A DNA stretch of 64,000 bases from Actinomadura terrae (GCF_022751215.1 NZ_JAICDG010000001.1:1798001-1862000), one strand, 5' to 3'. Positions 54,371 to 63,175 are shown, counted from the first letter of the stretch. Notes: a model not told the origin generated them from the sequence alone. Made by a program: numbers and translations.

Positions 54371-54964
54371 GTGTCCCCTTCCAGTGACAACCCGCCACCG
54401 CGCTACCCGCCCTCGGAGTACACGCGCGCCGCGCCCGCGCCCCCGGTCCGCCGTCCGTTCTGGTCCCGGCGGTCCCTACCGGCCGTCGCGGTCGGGGTCG
54501 TGCTCACCGCCGGGCTCGTGCTGACCCTCGCCTACGGCATGCTGCGCCCGTCGCCGCCGCACCGGGTCACGCCGGACGCCGTCCCGACGACCCCGGCGGC
54601 GGCGCCCCCGGCACCCCCGGCACCCCCTGCGCCCCCGTCGGTCCCGCCGCCGTCGGGTGCGCCGTCACCGCCCGACGCCGCCACGGCGCGCGCCCGGGGG
54701 CCGGACGGCACACCGGTCCGGCCCCGGCCCGGCGTGCCGTCCGGCGGCCGCCCCACCGAGACCAGGGCCCCGGTGCGGCACGACCACCGGGTGCCCCGCC
54801 CGCGCCCGGCGCCGCGTCCGCGTGCCTCGCACCGCCCCCCGCCCCCCAGGCCGAAGCCCGCCCCGGGGTGGATCGAGGCGGAGTGCCGACGGCGGTACCC
54901 GCACGACGCGAACCGCCGGGCGATCTGCGTCGCCGCGCTGTCGGGGATCATGGGTCGGCGCTGA
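54371..54964 (+). CDS. Proline-rich single-pass membrane protein, unknown function
   Basis: A 197-residue protein. A short Pro-rich tail (1-30) and RRPFWSRRS precede one membrane helix (about 37-57). Then comes a long Pro/Ala/Arg-rich extracytoplasmic stalk (60-160) and a compact end (W-IEAECRRRYPHDANRRAICVAAL) with two Cys likely forming a disulfide. No domain is recognised. The Pro-rich stalk would span cell-wall peptidoglycan. The gene is convergent with the flavoenzyme gene that ends 5 nt after its stop. Confidence 0.7.
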   Translation: MSPSSDNPPPRYPPSEYTRAAPAPPVRRPFWSRRSLPAVAVGVVLTAGLVLTLAYGMLRPSPPHRVTPDAVPTTPAAAPPAPPAPPAPPSVPPPSGAPSPPDAATARARGPDGTPVRPRPGVPSGGRPTETRAPVRHDHRVPRPRPAPRPRASHRPPPPRPKPAPGWIEAECRRRYPHDANRRAICVAALSGIMGRR

Positions 54965-54969
54965 CGCGG

Positions 54970-56352
54970 TCAGGACGGGTCGCCGAAGACCTTCCCCGGG
55001 TTGAAGATCCCCGCCGGGTCCAGCGCCGACTTGACCCCGTGGTGCAGGGCGACGACGGCCGGGTCCAGCTCGTCGTGCAGGCCGCGCCGCTTGAGCAGCC
55101 CGACGCCGTGCTCGCCGGTCACGGTGCCGCCGAGGTCGAGCGCGCCCGCGATGATCTGGTCGTACGCGCGGACGGCGCGGACGCGGGCCGCGTCGTCGCC
55201 GGCCGGAACGATGATCATCGGGTGCAGGTTGCCGTCGCCCGCGTGCGCGACGTTGGCGATGAGCACGTCGTGCTCCACGGCGGCCGCCTCGACGCGGGCG
55301 AGCATCTCGGGGAGGAGCGCGCGCGGCACGCAGACGTCGTCGGTCAGCACGGGACCGAGCCGCTCCATGGCCGGGTGGGCGAGCCGCCGCGCCTCGAACA
55401 GCGCGTCGGCCTCCTCGGCGTCGGTGGACCGGACGGCCCAGTTCGCCCCGGCCTCCTCGAACAGCCGCACCATCGCGTCGGCCTCCGCCTCGCCCGCCTC
55501 GCCGGGCAGGTCGGTGCGGCCGAGCAGCAGCGCCTCCGCGTCGTCCGACAGGCCCATGTTGCGCCACTCGTCGACCGCGCGCAGGACGTGCCGGTCGATC
55601 AGCTCCAGCGCGCTCGGGACGATCCCGGCCGCGGTGACGGCGCCGACCGCAGCGCCCGCCGTCCGCAGGTCGGGGAACGAGCCGACGATCGTGCGCTCGG
55701 CCGCGCGGGCGGCCCGCAGCCGCACGGTGACCTCGGTGATCACGCCGAGCGTGCCCTCCGACCCGACCATGAGGCCGCACAGGTCGTAGCCGGTGACGCC
55801 CTTGGCGGTGCGGCGGCCGAGCCGGACGACGTCGCCGCGCCCGACCACCGCCTGCACGGCCAGGACGTAGTCGCGGGTCACGCCGTACTTGACGCAGCAC
55901 AGCCCGCCCGCGTTGGTCGCGACGTTCCCGCCGATCGTCGACCAGGGCGAGCTGGACGGGTCCGGCGGGTACCACAGGCCGTGCTCCGCGCACGCCTTGC
56001 GCAGGTCGTCATTCACCACGCCCGGCTGGACGACCGCCAGCCGCTCGGCGGGGTCGATCTCGACGATCTCGTTCATCCGCTCCAGGGAGAGCAGGACGCA
56101 GCCCTCCAGGGCGTTGGCGCCGCCCGACAGGCCGGTGCCCGCGCCGCGCGGGACGACGGGGACGCCGTGCTCGGCGCAGACCGCGACCACGGCCTGAACG
56201 TCCTCGACGGACTGGGCGCGCACGAGCGCGGCGGGCGTTCCGTAGGGCGCCCAGGGCGCCTCGTCCCGCGCGTAGGCGGCGGTGACGCCGGGGTCGGTCA
56301 CGATCCGGTCGTCGGGGATGCGGTCTTTCAGGGACACCACAAGATCGGCCAT
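54970..56352 (-). CDS. FAD-linked oxidase, glycolate oxidase GlcD-like
   Basis: A 460-residue flavoenzyme of the PCMH/VAO type. The FAD-binding segment is VVPRGAGTGLSGGANAL, with GGNVATNAGGLCCVKYGVTRDYVL; the C-terminal oxidase domain has NVAHAGDGNLHPMI and TVTGEHGVGLLKR, with the metal-binding His. It oxidises a 2-hydroxy acid such as glycolate or D-lactate, passing electrons to a quinone or other acceptor; the substrate is unproven. The ATG gives MADLVVSLKDRIPDD. It lies 19 nt after the Clp-N gene on the minus strand. Confidence 0.9.
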   Translation of the reverse strand: MADLVVSLKDRIPDDRIVTDPGVTAAYARDEAPWAPYGTPAALVRAQSVEDVQAVVAVCAEHGVPVVPRGAGTGLSGGANALEGCVLLSLERMNEIVEIDPAERLAVVQPGVVNDDLRKACAEHGLWYPPDPSSSPWSTIGGNVATNAGGLCCVKYGVTRDYVLAVQAVVGRGDVVRLGRRTAKGVTGYDLCGLMVGSEGTLGVITEVTVRLRAARAAERTIVGSFPDLRTAGAAVGAVTAAGIVPSALELIDRHVLRAVDEWRNMGLSDDAEALLLGRTDLPGEAGEAEADAMVRLFEEAGANWAVRSTDAEEADALFEARRLAHPAMERLGPVLTDDVCVPRALLPEMLARVEAAAVEHDVLIANVAHAGDGNLHPMIIVPAGDDAARVRAVRAYDQIIAGALDLGGTVTGEHGVGLLKRRGLHDELDPAVVALHHGVKSALDPAGIFNPGKVFGDPS

Positions 56353-56371
56353 GGGGTTAAACAACCACAGT

Positions 56372-56926
56372 TCAGGCGGCTTTGGACGTGAGCAGCCCTG
56401 TGATGTCGGCCCGGAGTTCGCCGAGGTCGACCCCGGCGCCGACCAGCAGCCGCGCCGACAGGAACGTCTCGTCGTGCAGGAGGCCGAGCAGGATGTGCCC
56501 GGCGGCGATGTGCTTCTGCTTGAGCCGGATCGCCTGCCGGAGGGCCAGTTCGAGGGACTTCTTCGCCTCGGGGGAGAACCGGATGTGCCCCCGGGGCCCA
56601 CCGCCCGGCCGGCTTTCCCCGGCCGGGACGTCCAGGGCGCCCGGGCCGAAGCTCTCCTCGGTGGCCTGCCGGACGGCGTCCAGGTCGATGCCGATGGCCC
56701 GCAGCGCCTCGGGGTCGAGCGGCTCCTCGGCGGCCCGGACGATACGGGCGCGCAGGTCGACGGCGTCCAGGCCGTGCCGGCGGAGCGTCTCCGCCGCGGC
56801 GCCGCCGCCCGTGAGCAGCGCCAGCAGGAGGTGCTCGGTGCCGATGTGGCGGTGGCCCAGCGCACGCGCGTGCACCTGCGTGTCCTTGACCACCCGCCGG
56901 GCGTCCTCGGTGAAACGCTCGAACAT
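56372..56926 (-). CDS. Clp N-terminal-domain-only protein
   Basis: A 184-residue protein made of two Clp-N repeats: MFERFTEDARRVVKDTQVHARALGHRHIGTEHLLLALL (1-75) and FSPEAKKSLELALRQAIRLKQKHIAAGHILLGLLHDETFLSARLL (~115-175), joined by a flexible Gly/Pro linker. It lacks any AAA+ domain. Clp-N domains bind adaptors or substrates of ClpC, so it may compete for or deliver such partners. It starts 3 nt after the stop of a small HTH gene, so the pair is one operon. Confidence 0.9.
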   Translation of the reverse strand: MFERFTEDARRVVKDTQVHARALGHRHIGTEHLLLALLTGGGAAAETLRRHGLDAVDLRARIVRAAEEPLDPEALRAIGIDLDAVRQATEESFGPGALDVPAGESRPGGGPRGHIRFSPEAKKSLELALRQAIRLKQKHIAAGHILLGLLHDETFLSARLLVGAGVDLGELRADITGLLTSKAA

Positions 56927-56929
56927 CCC

Positions 56930-57163
56930 CTACCGCTCCTTCTTGATCAGGCGGCGCCCGCCGCCGTGCTTCTTGTGGACGGCCTGCCGGCTCACGCCGA
57001 GGCACACCGCGATCTCCTGCCAGGACCAGCCGCGCTCGCGGGCGCTCGCGACCTGGAGCGCCTCCAGCCGCTCGGCCAGCTCGCGGAGCGCGCGGACGGC
57101 CCGCAGCCCCACCGCCGGGTCCTTGCTGCCCGCCTCCTGGGCGAGCGTCACCCCATCGCTCAT
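56930..57163 (-). CDS. Small HTH protein paired with the Clp-N protein
   Basis: A 77-residue protein: a helical N-terminal part (LRAVRALRELAERLEALQVASARERG) and a helix-turn-helix WSWQEIAVCLGVSRQAVHKKHG with a basic tail. The ATG at 57163 lies 7 nt after an ideal -10 and is probably leaderless; a TTG three codons upstream is less likely. Two identical-type palindromes flank its promoter, so it is probably autoregulated. The size and the HTH-plus-Clp-N pairing recur in actinomycetes, but I cannot name a characterised member. Confidence 0.85.
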   Translation of the reverse strand: MSDGVTLAQEAGSKDPAVGLRAVRALRELAERLEALQVASARERGWSWQEIAVCLGVSRQAVHKKHGGGRRLIKKER

Positions 57164-57166
57164 GGC

Positions 57167-57211
57167 TGTCAATGTAGGTTGACATCAAGGTCGTGTCAAC
57201 CAACGTTGACA
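57167..57211 (-). promoter_or_regulatory. Strong promoter with two TGTCAA-N6-TTGACA operators
   Basis: On the minus strand a consensus -35 TTGACA (57199-57194) and -10 TACATT (57176-57171) are 17 bp apart. Palindromes TGTCAACCAACGTTGACA (57194-57211) and TGTCAATGTAGGTTGACA (57167-57184) lie over the -35 and -10, centres 27 bp apart. A dimeric repressor bound at either would block the promoter. Confidence 0.8.
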
Positions 57212-57223
57212 GTCGTCGGCGGT

Positions 57224-58279
57224 TCAGGCGGGGGCGAGCAGGGTGGCGAGCAGGTCGTCCAGATTGATCAGGCCCGCGACCCGGCCGTCGGGCCCCGTCG
57301 CGACGCCGAGCCTGCTGTGGTGGTCGCGCAGCACAGCGACCGCGCGGCCGACCGGTGTGCCGACCGGCAGCGCGGGCACCGGGTGCGCCAGCTCGCCCGC
57401 GGGCGTGTCCCGGCCCCGGGCCCGCGCCACATAGGCGTCCCGGACGTGCACCATCCGCGCCTCGCCGGGCGATTCGGCGCCGCCCGCCGTCCGCGTCTCG
57501 CCAGGGGACGCGGCGCCGCGCACCATGATCCGCGTCCAGCCGGTGCGCACGGCGGTGTCGAGCACCTCCTGCGGGGTCGCGGCGGCGGGCACCGACACGA
57601 TCCGCGCGACCGGGATGACCAGCTCGGCCAGCGGCGCGCGCGGCGCGTCCAGCGCGGCGGTGAGCAGCGTCAGGTCGGCCTCCTCGATCAGCCCGAGCCG
57701 CCGCGACTCCTCGGCGATGCGGCGGAGCTGCTCGGGGGTGCGCGAGAGCTCCCGCGACCCGTCCGGGGCGACGCCGACCGCGCGCAGCAGCAGGTTCGTG
57801 GCCCCGTTCAACGCTGCCAGCACCGGTCGGACGAGCGCCGTGAACGCCCGGAACGGCAGGCCGAGGATCGTCGCCGACCGCTCCGGGCCCGCGATCGCCC
57901 ACGACTTCGGCGCCATCTCCCCGACCACCATGTGCAGGAACGTCACCAGGCCGAGCGCCAGCACGAACGCGACCGCGTGCGCGCCGCCGGACGGCAGCCC
58001 GGCCGCGTGGAACAGCGGCGCCAGCGTCTCGGCGAACACCGGCTCCGACACGAGGCCGAGGCCGAGCGAGCACATGGTGATGCCGAGCTGCGCGCCCGCG
58101 AGCGTCAGCGACAGCTCGGAGATGCCCGCGACCGCCGCGCCCGCCGCCCGGCTGCCGCGCGCCGCGGCCCGCTCCAGCCGCGGCCGCCGGGCCGCCACCA
58201 GCGCGAACTCGGTGGCGACGAAGAACCCGTTGCCGGCCAGCAGCGCCAGCGTCACCGGTGCGCCGAGGACGAGGTTCAT
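57224..58279 (-). CDS. CNNM/CorC-like membrane protein (DUF21 + CBS)
   Basis: A 351-residue protein of the hemolysin-C/CorB family. The N-terminal DUF21 membrane domain (1-~185) has VTLALLAGNGFFVATEFALVAARRPRLE and THMVVGEMAPKSWAI-like segments. The C-terminal CBS pair (about 205-345) includes VIPVARIVSVP and GLINLDDLLATLL; a low-complexity insert (AASPGETRTAGGAESPGEAR) splits the first CBS. Such proteins act in Mg/Co efflux or homeostasis. The ATG overlaps the stop of the upstream paralogue by 4 nt. Confidence 0.88.
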   Translation of the reverse strand: MNLVLGAPVTLALLAGNGFFVATEFALVAARRPRLERAAARGSRAAGAAVAGISELSLTLAGAQLGITMCSLGLGLVSEPVFAETLAPLFHAAGLPSGGAHAVAFVLALGLVTFLHMVVGEMAPKSWAIAGPERSATILGLPFRAFTALVRPVLAALNGATNLLLRAVGVAPDGSRELSRTPEQLRRIAEESRRLGLIEEADLTLLTAALDAPRAPLAELVIPVARIVSVPAAATPQEVLDTAVRTGWTRIMVRGAASPGETRTAGGAESPGEARMVHVRDAYVARARGRDTPAGELAHPVPALPVGTPVGRAVAVLRDHHSRLGVATGPDGRVAGLINLDDLLATLLAPA

Positions 58280-59604
58280 GCCTCCTCCCCTTCCACAGTG
58301 CGGATGCGGATCAGCTCCGGGACGTGGCGCCGGATCGTCAGCACCTCCACGACGGCGGCGCGGGGCGGCTCGTCCAGCCGGGCGGGCTCCAGTTCGACGG
58401 TGACGACGTCGCCGGGCATGGCGACGCGTCCGAGCCGCTGGTGCAGCAGGCCCGCGACGGTCTCGTAGTCGCCCTCCGGCAGCGCGACGCCGGTCTCGTG
58501 CGCGACCTCGTCGACCCGCAGGCCCGCGTCGGTCGTCCACCACTCGCCGCGCCGGACCGCGAGGTCCTCCTCGGCGTCGTGCTCGTCGGCGATCTCCCCG
58601 ACCAGCTCCTCCGCGACGTCCTCCCAGGTGACGATCCCGGCGAAGCCGCCGTACTCGTCGACCACGCAGGCCAGCGGCACCGAGGCGGCGCGCAGCCGCG
58701 ACACGAGGTCCGGCAGCGGCAGCGAGGACGGCACCAGCAGCGGCGGACGCGCGATCGCCCCGACCGCGACGGTCGCCGCCTCGCCCGGGTCCAGCCGGAC
58801 CAGCTCGTCCAGCCCGACGACGCCGACGACGTCGTCGACCCGCTCGCCGACGACCGGGTACCGCGAGTGCCCGCCCGCCGTGATCACGTCGGTCAGCTCG
58901 GCGGCCGGCGCGGACGCGGGCACCGTCACCACGTCCACCCGCGGCACCATCACCTCCTCGGCGTCGCGGTCGGAGAAGGCCAGCGCGCGTTCGAGCAGGT
59001 CGGCGTGCCCCTCGCCGAGCTGCTCGCCCGACTCGCCGATGATGTGCCCGAGCTCCTCCAGCGTCGCGCCGTGGTGCAGCTCCTCCACCGGCTCGATCCC
59101 GACGGCCCGGACGAGCCGGTTCGCCGCCGCGTCGAAGAACCGGATCAGCGGCGCCGCCACCGCCAGGTAGACGAGCGTGGACGCGGCGAGCGCCCGCGCC
59201 AGCGACTCCGCCCGCGCGAGCGCGAGGTTCTTCGGGAACAGCTCGCCCAGCACCATCTGCACGATCGTGGCCAGCGCGAACCCCAGCGCCACCGCGACGC
59301 CGCCCGACGCGCGCCCCGGCACGCCCGCCGCCCGCAGCGCCGGGCCGATCAGGTCGGCGAGCGCGGGCTTGGCGATGAACCCGACCACCAGCGCCGTCAC
59401 CGTGATCCCGAGCTGCGCGCCCGACAGCATGAACGACAACCGCTCCATCACCCGCACCGCCCGCGCGGCGGCGCGGTCGCCCTCGGCGGCGCGCTGGTCG
59501 AGCAGCGGCCGGTCGGCGGTGACGAACGCGAACTCCTGCGCGACGAAGTAGCCGGTCGCCACCGTCAGCACCAGGACGGCCAGCAGCCCGAGGACGGCGC
59601 CCAC
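58276..59604 (-). CDS. CNNM/CorC-like membrane protein (DUF21 + CBS + CorC_HlyC)
   Basis: A 442-residue paralogue of the downstream gene. It has a DUF21 domain (AQEFAFVTADRPLLDQRAA... MVLGELFPKNLAL), a CBS pair (MVPRVDVVTVPA, VVGERVDDVVGVVGLDEL, VVDEYGGFAGIVTWEDVAEELVG) and a C-terminal CorC_HlyC domain (~350-435). Two adjacent paralogues, one long and one short, are usual in actinomycetes and may form a heteromer. The GTG has GGGGGGAGG upstream. Confidence 0.9.
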   Translation of the reverse strand: MGAVLGLLAVLVLTVATGYFVAQEFAFVTADRPLLDQRAAEGDRAAARAVRVMERLSFMLSGAQLGITVTALVVGFIAKPALADLIGPALRAAGVPGRASGGVAVALGFALATIVQMVLGELFPKNLALARAESLARALAASTLVYLAVAAPLIRFFDAAANRLVRAVGIEPVEELHHGATLEELGHIIGESGEQLGEGHADLLERALAFSDRDAEEVMVPRVDVVTVPASAPAAELTDVITAGGHSRYPVVGERVDDVVGVVGLDELVRLDPGEAATVAVGAIARPPLLVPSSLPLPDLVSRLRAASVPLACVVDEYGGFAGIVTWEDVAEELVGEIADEHDAEEDLAVRRGEWWTTDAGLRVDEVAHETGVALPEGDYETVAGLLHQRLGRVAMPGDVVTVELEPARLDEPPRAAVVEVLTIRRHVPELIRIRTVEGEEA

Positions 59605-59765
59605 GCCTGCCTCCCCCCGCTCGCCGCATCCGGTTAGCGATCTTTCTACCCGGTCCGCCCCGCCGGGAACGGCCGCCGGGCCGATCGTGATCTGGATGGT
59701 TATGCACCGCGGCGGTGTGGAATGTAACCCTGCGCGTGAAAGGTGATCGTGAGGAAGGCCGCGCC

Positions 59766-60725
59766 ATGCCCAGACCGTTCGCGTCGTCCGCCGACCTGGA
59801 CGACAAGACGCAGACGCTGGAGGTCCTGGCCGACGGCGTGTACGCGCTCACGGCCGAGGGCGACCCGAACATCGGCGCCGTCGAGGGCGAGGACTTCCTC
59901 GTCTGCTTCGAGGCCCTCGCCACCCCGGCGGCGGCCCGCGACTGGCTGGCCGTGCTGCGCACCCACACCGACAAGCCGATCCGCTACCTCGTGCTGTCGC
60001 ACTACCACGCCGTCCGGACGCTCGGCGCGAGCGCCTTCCACGCGCCGGTGATCGTCGCGCACGACCGGACCCGCGCGCTCATCGCCGAGCGCGGCGAGCA
60101 GGACTGGGCGTCGGAGTTCGGCCGGATGCCCCGGCTGTTCCGGGAGCCGGAGAGCATCCCCGGCCTCACCTGGCCCACCGTCACGTTCTCCGACACGCTG
60201 ACCATCGACCTCGGCGGCGACCGGGGCGACCTCGACCTCGCCTACTGCGGGCGCGGCCACACCGAGGGCGACATCGTCGCGTGGCTGCCCAAGCACAGGA
60301 TCCTGTTCGCGGGAGACCTCGTCGAGACGCAGGCCGCGCTCTACACCGGCGACGCCTTCCACCGCGAGTGGGCGGCGGGCACCCTCGACCACGTCGCCTC
60401 GTTCGGCGCCGAGACCCTCGTCGGCGGGCGCGGCGCCGTCGCGCACGGCCGCGCCGCCGCCCGCGCGGCGATCGACCAGACGCGCGGGTTCCTGGAGACG
60501 ATGCTCCGCGAGACCGGCCGCGTCCGCGAGGGGGGCGGCACGCTGAAGGACGCCTTCGCCGCCGTCCACGCCGCGCTCGCGCCCGACTACGGCGGCTGGC
60601 CGATCTTCGAGCACTGCCTGCCGTTCGACGTCTCCCGGCTCTGGGACGAGCTGGACGGCGTCGAACGCCCCCGCGTCTGGACCGCCGAGCGCGACCGGCA
60701 GGTCTGGGCGGAGCTCCAGGGCTGA
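59766..60725 (+). CDS. Metallo-beta-lactamase-fold hydrolase with degraded HxHxDH
   Basis: A 319-residue MBL-fold protein. Later metal ligands are visible (YCGRGHTEGDIVAW; LFAGDLVE). The usual HxHxDH reads HYHAVR (His79, His81, Val83, Arg84), so the second-metal ligands Asp and His are lost. The same H-x-H-A-V-R form is seen in a subgroup that accompanies aromatic flavin monooxygenases (from memory), so it is probably functional with one metal. The ATG has GAGGAAGG. Its stop overlaps the flavoprotein start (TGATG). Confidence 0.85.
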   Translation: MPRPFASSADLDDKTQTLEVLADGVYALTAEGDPNIGAVEGEDFLVCFEALATPAAARDWLAVLRTHTDKPIRYLVLSHYHAVRTLGASAFHAPVIVAHDRTRALIAERGEQDWASEFGRMPRLFREPESIPGLTWPTVTFSDTLTIDLGGDRGDLDLAYCGRGHTEGDIVAWLPKHRILFAGDLVETQAALYTGDAFHREWAAGTLDHVASFGAETLVGGRGAVAHGRAAARAAIDQTRGFLETMLRETGRVREGGGTLKDAFAAVHAALAPDYGGWPIFEHCLPFDVSRLWDELDGVERPRVWTAERDRQVWAELQG

Positions 60726-62278
60726 TGAGCGCCGCCGAGGCCGGCGGTGTGCCCGTCGCCGTCGTCGGCGCGGGTCCCGTCGGGCTGACCGCCGCGCTGC
60801 TGCTCGCCCGGTGGGGCGTGCCCTCGATCGTCCTGGAGCGCCGGCCGCGCCGCGTTGAGGCGGGGTCGCGGTCGATCTGCCAGCAGGGCGACGTCCTGGA
60901 CATCTGGGCGGCGGCCGGGGCCGGCGCCATCGCCCGCGAGGGTCTCGCGTGGACGACCGCGCGCACCTACCACCGCGACCGCGAGCTGTTCTCGTGGACG
61001 TTCGACGACCCCGGGACGCTGCCGCCCTGCGTGAACATCTCCCAGGCCCGCACCGAACAGATCCTGGACGAGCGCGCCGCCGCCGAACCGCTGGTGGAGA
61101 TCCGGTGGGGCAGCGAGGTCACGGCCCTCGACCAGGACGGCGACGGCGTCACCGTGCGGTGCGCGGACGGCTCGTCCGTCCGCGCCCCGTATGTGATCTG
61201 CTGCTCCGGCGGACGGCCCGAACTGCGCGAGTCCCTCGGCATCGCCCTGCCCGGCGAGAGCTTCGAGGACCGGTTCCTCATCGTCGACCTCCGCACCGAC
61301 CTGCCCGGCCGCGAACGCGAGCGCCGCTTCTACTTCGACCCGCCCTGGAACCCCGGCCGCCAGGTCCTCATCCACCCATGCCCGGACTCCTGCTACCGGA
61401 TCGACTGGCAGGTGCCGCCCGACTTCTCCCTCGCCGCCGAGACCGGCGCCGCGCTCGACCGCCGCATCCGGCAGATCATCGGCTCCCGCCCGTACGAGGT
61501 GGTCTGGGCGTCGGTCTACACCTTCCACTCCCGCGTCGCCGACCGGATGCGCGCCGGGCGCGTGCTGCTCGCCGGGGACAGCGCCCACCAGTACGCGCCG
61601 TTCGGCGCCCGGGGCCTGAACTCCGGCGTCCCGGACGCCGAGAACGCCGCCTGGAAGGTCGCGTTCGTCCTGCGCGGCTGGGCCCCGGCCGCCCTGCTCG
61701 ACAGCTACGACCCCGAACGCCGCGCCGCCGCCCTGGAGAACCTGGACGTGACGACGGCGACCATGCGCTTCCTCGCCCCGCAGACCGAGCCCGAGCGGGC
61801 CGCCCGCGAGGACGCCCTGGCCCGCGCCGCCGCCGACCCCGCCGCCGTCGCGGCGGTCGACTCCGGACGGTTCGCCGAGCCGTTCTGGTACACCTCCTCC
61901 CCGCTGACCACCCCCGACCCGAAGCGGCCGCCCACCGGCCGCCCGCCCAAGGGCGCCGTCCACCCGCCCGCACCCGGCGTGATCGTGCCGGACGCCCCGC
62001 TGCCGCACGGCCGCCTCCGCGAACTGCTGCGGGACGGCTTCACCCTGCTCCTCGCCTCCGACATCGAGGACGACCTCGCCACCGGCCTCACCGGCGTCCC
62101 GCTGCGGACGCTGCGCGTCGCCGACCTCGACCCGTCGGGCGGGCTCGCCGCCGCGCTCGGCCTGCGTCCCGGCGAGGTCTGGGTCGTCCGGCCCGACGCG
62201 CACCTCGCCGCGACCCTGCCGCACCCCGCGCGGGACGCCGTCGCCGCCGCGCTCCGCAGGGCCCTCGGCGCCCCCTAG
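60725..62278 (+). CDS. FAD-dependent aromatic monooxygenase (MhpA/PHBH family)
   Basis: A 517-residue class A flavin monooxygenase. The N-terminal dinucleotide site is VAVVGAGPVGLTAALLLARWG, the DG motif region is RVLLAGDSAHQYAPFGARGLNSGVPDAENAAWK, and a thioredoxin-like C-terminal domain (~400-517) is present as in phenol and 3-(3-hydroxyphenyl)propionate hydroxylases. It hydroxylates an aromatic substrate with NAD(P)H and O2; the substrate is unknown. It is translationally coupled to the MBL-fold gene, whose product may process its product. It is convergent with the EamA gene, the two stops overlapping (CTAG). Confidence 0.88.
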   Translation: MSAAEAGGVPVAVVGAGPVGLTAALLLARWGVPSIVLERRPRRVEAGSRSICQQGDVLDIWAAAGAGAIAREGLAWTTARTYHRDRELFSWTFDDPGTLPPCVNISQARTEQILDERAAAEPLVEIRWGSEVTALDQDGDGVTVRCADGSSVRAPYVICCSGGRPELRESLGIALPGESFEDRFLIVDLRTDLPGRERERRFYFDPPWNPGRQVLIHPCPDSCYRIDWQVPPDFSLAAETGAALDRRIRQIIGSRPYEVVWASVYTFHSRVADRMRAGRVLLAGDSAHQYAPFGARGLNSGVPDAENAAWKVAFVLRGWAPAALLDSYDPERRAAALENLDVTTATMRFLAPQTEPERAAREDALARAAADPAAVAAVDSGRFAEPFWYTSSPLTTPDPKRPPTGRPPKGAVHPPAPGVIVPDAPLPHGRLRELLRDGFTLLLASDIEDDLATGLTGVPLRTLRVADLDPSGGLAAALGLRPGEVWVVRPDAHLAATLPHPARDAVAAALRRALGAP

Positions 62279-63117
62279 TGCACGGTGATCAGGACGGCGC
62301 CCGTCGCGACGACGCACGCCGCCGCGATCCGCCGGGGGCCGAGCCGCTCGGAGAAGAACACCGCGCCGATGACCGCCCCCGAGACCACCCCGGTCTCGCG
62401 CAGTGCCGCGACCGACGCCAGCGTTCCCCGCGTCTGCGCCCACAGCACGATCCCGTACGCGGTGACCGCGATCAGCGCACCGGCCAGGCCGGTCAGCCAC
62501 TGCCGCCGGTCGAGCCGGGTGACCGTCTTCGTGCCGCGCACGGCGAGGACGGCCGCCACCGTCACCGGCCCCTCCAGCCCGAACAGCCACGCCGTGTAGG
62601 ACAGCACGTCGCCCGCCGCGCGCACGCCCGTGCCGTCCACCAGCGTGTAGGACGCGATCGCCACGCCGGTGAGCAGCGCCGCCGCCACCGCGCGCGGATC
62701 GTGCGGCGTCTCGGCGGCGCGTCCGGCGAAGGCCAGCACCGCGAGCCCCGCGCACACCGCGACGATCCCCGCGGTCTGCGCGGGGGACGGATGCTCACCC
62801 AGCGCGAACGCCGCCACCAGCGCGACGACGAGCGGCGCGCTGCCCCGCGCCAGCGGGTACACCTGCCCGAAATCGCCCAGCTCATACGACTTCAACAGCA
62901 GCCCCATGTACACGACGTGGATGGCGACCGACGCGAGGAGCCACGGCCACGCCTCCGGTTCGGGGGTGAGGCCGAGCGCCAGCAGCGGCGCGACGGCGAT
63001 GGCCTGGCCGAGCCCGATCAGGGCGAACGTGGCCCAGCGGTCGGGCGCGCCCTTGGCGATGGCGTTCCAGGTGGCGTGCAGGACTCCGGCGAGGATCACG
63101 GCGAGGGCGACGGTCAT
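62275..63117 (-). CDS. EamA-family drug/metabolite transporter
   Basis: A 280-residue membrane protein with ten predicted helices in two EamA repeats (ILAGVLHATWNAIAKG... and GALIAVTAYGIVLWAQTRGTLASVAALRETGVVSGAVIGAVFFSERLG). EamA proteins export amino acids, nucleosides or other metabolites. The ATG at 63117 (MTVALAVILAGVLHATW) is chosen over one 11 codons upstream. It opposes the flavin monooxygenase, with which it overlaps by 4 nt at the 3' ends. Confidence 0.88.
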   Translation of the reverse strand: MTVALAVILAGVLHATWNAIAKGAPDRWATFALIGLGQAIAVAPLLALGLTPEPEAWPWLLASVAIHVVYMGLLLKSYELGDFGQVYPLARGSAPLVVALVAAFALGEHPSPAQTAGIVAVCAGLAVLAFAGRAAETPHDPRAVAAALLTGVAIASYTLVDGTGVRAAGDVLSYTAWLFGLEGPVTVAAVLAVRGTKTVTRLDRRQWLTGLAGALIAVTAYGIVLWAQTRGTLASVAALRETGVVSGAVIGAVFFSERLGPRRIAAACVVATGAVLITVH

Positions 63118-63156
63118 GCCGTAAACCCCACCCCGGAACGGCTCGTCCACGGAGCG

Positions 63157-63175
63157 ATTTAGGCGCCGGCTAAAT
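63157..63175. promoter_or_regulatory. Palindrome ATTTAG-N7-CTAAAT upstream of the EamA gene
   Basis: A 19-bp site with perfect 6-bp arms lies 40 nt upstream of the EamA start. AT-rich arms in GC-rich DNA are typical of repressor operators of MarR or TetR type. A second inverted pair, CCAGAT-N9-ATCTGG, is at 63221-63241 and may belong to the plus-strand gene. Confidence 0.5.

Noticed and set aside
57224..59974. A single 916-residue protein spanning both CNNM genes
   Set aside because: The upstream part reads the first paralogue in the wrong frame. Two proper genes with an ATGA overlap explain the region.
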